Part shown: in pieces, positions 45,933 to 47,378 of the stretch
Position numbering within the stretch: position 1 is the first letter of the stretch
How the letters are laid out: each line of letters opens with the position of its first letter
Origin: Acidobacteriota bacterium
GTDB lineage: Bacteria; Acidobacteriota; Polarisedimenticolia; J045
Direction of reading: 5' to 3'
Assembly (NCBI GenBank): GCA_003696075.1
Contig: RFHH01000193.1
Coordinates: forward strand, 1-47,378
DNA length: 47,378 nt
Program-made: the position numbers and the translations under genes
Notes under the pieces: model-generated
The model's database searches: none
The model's input: the letters and a program-made list of their open reading frames with translations, nothing else
Told to the model about the DNA's origin: nothing

Positions 45933-46750
45933 CCCCCGTCCCCTTGCGGCTGTGGGAGGCGGCCCTTCTGGGTCTCGTCGAGGGGCTGACGGAATACGTC
46001 CCCGTCTCGTCCACCGGGCACTTGATCCTCGTCGCGGCCGTGCTCGGAAGGGGCCACGATCCGGCGATCAAGACGTTCGAGATCGCCATCCAGGCCGGCG
46101 CCATCCTCGCGGTGCTCGGACTCTACCGCCGGCGCGTGGCCTCGATGGCGGCCGGGATTCTCGGACGCGACCGGGAGGGCTTGCGCCTGCTGGGCCACCT
46201 CGCCCTCGCGGTGGCCCCGGCGGTCGCGGTCGGCCTGCCCCTCGGCGAGACGATCAAGCGGCGCCTCTTCTCCGGCGGTCCGGTCGCGGCCGCGCTCGCC
46301 GCCGGCGGCGTCGCGATGCTGGCTTCCGAGCCGCTCCGACGCCGGAGAGCGCGGAACGGGACCGGTCTCGAGCGGCTCGACGCCCGCCGCGCCCTGCTCA
46401 TCGGCGCCGCCCAGTGCCTGGCCTTGTGGCCGGGGACCTCCCGGTCGCTCGTGACGATCCTCGGCGGCCTGGCGGTCGGACTCCATCCCGCGGCGGCGGC
46501 GGAGTTCTCCTTCCTCCTCGCCCTCCCGACGCTCGGAGGGGCGACGTTGCTCGACCTCGTGCGGAGCGGCGGGACGATGGCCCGGACCGTCGGGCCGGCC
46601 GCGTTCGCCACCGGCCTCGCCGTGTCGTTCGCGAGCGCGGCGCTGGCCATCCGGGGCCTGGTCGCCTGGCTCTCGCATCGGGGACTGGCCCTGTTCGGGC
46701 TTTACCGGCTGGCGCTCGCGGCCCTGGTCGCGATCGTCCTGTTCCGGTGA
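45929..46750 (+). CDS. uppP: Undecaprenyl-diphosphatase UppP (BacA)
   Basis: Recycles undecaprenyl pyrophosphate, the lipid carrier for peptidoglycan and LPS. The 273-residue integral membrane protein has both signature motifs, GLTEYVPVSSTGHL (EGLTEfxPVSSTGHLI consensus) and PGTSRSLVTI. Length is typical. GTG start overlaps the rnj stop as GTGA. Bacitracin resistance is a known side effect of this family. Confidence 0.95.
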   Translation: MTPVPLRLWEAALLGLVEGLTEYVPVSSTGHLILVAAVLGRGHDPAIKTFEIAIQAGAILAVLGLYRRRVASMAAGILGRDREGLRLLGHLALAVAPAVAVGLPLGETIKRRLFSGGPVAAALAAGGVAMLASEPLRRRRARNGTGLERLDARRALLIGAAQCLALWPGTSRSLVTILGGLAVGLHPAAAAEFSFLLALPTLGGATLLDLVRSGGTMARTVGPAAFATGLAVSFASAALAIRGLVAWLSHRGLALFGLYRLALAALVAIVLFR

Positions 46751-46765
46751 GGGCGTCCGGGGCCT

Positions 46766-46794
46766 TTCACCGGCGTCCGTCGCGGCGGTAGGAT
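46766..46794 (+). promoter_or_regulatory. Promoter for ftsK
   Basis: TTCACC (46766-46771), 17-base spacer, TAGGAT (46789-46794), 52 bases before the GTG. Both boxes match in four positions. Confidence 0.45.
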
Positions 46795-46845
46795 GACCGG
46801 GCCCGCTTCGCGGCCGGCGGCCCGGCGGGCGGGAGGTGTCGAGCC

Positions 46846-47378
46846 GTGGCGAACTGGTGGCGCACCGGATGGGAGATTCCGCGCGCGCGGGAGGTCGGCG
46901 GAATCCTGCTCACGGGCCTCGGCGTGCTGGTGGCGGTCGCCCTCGCGACCTACTCGCCGACCGACCCGTCGTTCTTCGTCAGCACGCCGGACCGCCCGTC
47001 CAACTGGGCCGGCCCCCTGGGCGCGCAGACGGCGGCCCTCCTGTACAGCGGCCTCGGACTCGCGGCGTGGTTCGTGCCGCTCATCCTCTTCGCGGCCGCC
47101 GCGCGCCGGATCCGCGGCTCCGGCGAGGGCCTGTCGCGCTCGGCAGCCGCCGGTCTGGCCCTCGTCGGCCTGTCCACCACGGTCCTGCTGACCCTGGTCA
47201 TCGGCCGGATCTCGCTGGGAGGCGCCCCGCTGATGGCGGGCGGCCTGCTCGGCTCGACGCTCACGGGTTGGCTGGTCGCCGGGCTGAGCCGTGTCGGCTC
47301 CGCCGTGGTCGCCGGCACGCTGCTGCTGGCGGGGGTGGCCCTCGCCGCACGCTCGTCGCTGGCCGATCTCACCGTCAC
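46846..47378 (+). CDS. ftsK: FtsK/SpoIIIE DNA translocase, N-terminal part
   Basis: Only 177 codons are inside the window. The product starts at GTG 46846 behind a GGGAGG and opens with a cytosolic VANWWRTGWE, then a hydrophobic helix, then the family marker TYSPTDPSFFVST and NWAGPLGAQTA, followed by more membrane helices. This is the four-helix N-terminal anchor of FtsK; the linker and motor would lie downstream. FtsK clears chromosome ends from the division septum. Confidence 0.85.
   Translation, partial: MANWWRTGWEIPRAREVGGILLTGLGVLVAVALATYSPTDPSFFVSTPDRPSNWAGPLGAQTAALLYSGLGLAAWFVPLILFAAAARRIRGSGEGLSRSAAAGLALVGLSTTVLLTLVIGRISLGGAPLMAGGLLGSTLTGWLVAGLSRVGSAVVAGTLLLAGVALAARSSLADLTV

Overview
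This is a dense, very GC-rich chromosomal window from a diderm (Gram-negative-type) bacterium, probably a metagenome contig. The outer membrane is implied by LptE and a fused LptF-LptG permease. MglA, FHA-domain proteins, high coding density and many GTG starts fit a deep-branching phylum such as Acidobacteriota (Thermoanaerobaculia or Holophagae-like). That assignment is inferred from gene content and architecture, not proven. I see no tRNA, rRNA, CRISPR array, insertion sequence or prophage. About 43 genes are supported and nearly all are housekeeping.

Layout. 1-3.1 kb: the 3' part of comEC, converging on an M50 membrane protease and an HU gene. 3.2-9 kb: der, then a run of MglA-type GTPase with a long repeat-bearing tail, an anchored Pro-rich protein, a HEAT-like exported protein, a cyclic-nucleotide-binding/FHA protein and a small exported protein. 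This run is the most system-like part of the window. 9-16.2 kb: scpA-scpB-rluB, then rpsA-HU-HIT-miaB and a bifunctional-nuclease family gene. 16.2-19.5 kb: parA-parB, a 397-bp gap with an unusual AT-rich palindrome, and an orphan protein that begins with a degenerate acyl-carrier-like domain. 19.6-25.4 kb: fused lptFG, then metK-ahcY on the minus strand, and a TlpA-like thioredoxin. 25.4-35.7 kb, all minus: ribH-nusB-leuS-lptE-holA-guaA and dnaE. 35.8-43.2 kb, all minus: hemW, acyl-CoA dehydrogenase, meaB, methylmalonyl-CoA epimerase with an extra domain, zinc-ribbon/FHA protein, YyaL-like protein and mtnP. 43.4 kb to the end: rsmA-rnj-uppP-ftsK, with ftsK cut by the window edge.

How the genes fit together. 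MetK, AhcY and MtnP cover S-adenosylmethionine synthesis and recovery of both its by-products. DnaE and HolA are replicase subunits; ParAB, ScpAB, HU and FtsK act on chromosome structure and segregation. LptE, LptFG, UppP and the thioredoxin serve the envelope. Epimerase, MeaB and acyl-CoA dehydrogenase point to branched-chain or propionyl-CoA catabolism. Two FHA proteins and an MglA GTPase suggest Ser/Thr-phosphorylation and small-GTPase signalling.

Compaction is extreme. At least twelve gene pairs overlap by the four-base RTGA or TTGA quartet, and four promoters carry the upstream gene's TGA stop inside their -35 box. Many long open frames on opposite strands are by-products of the GC content and are not annotated.
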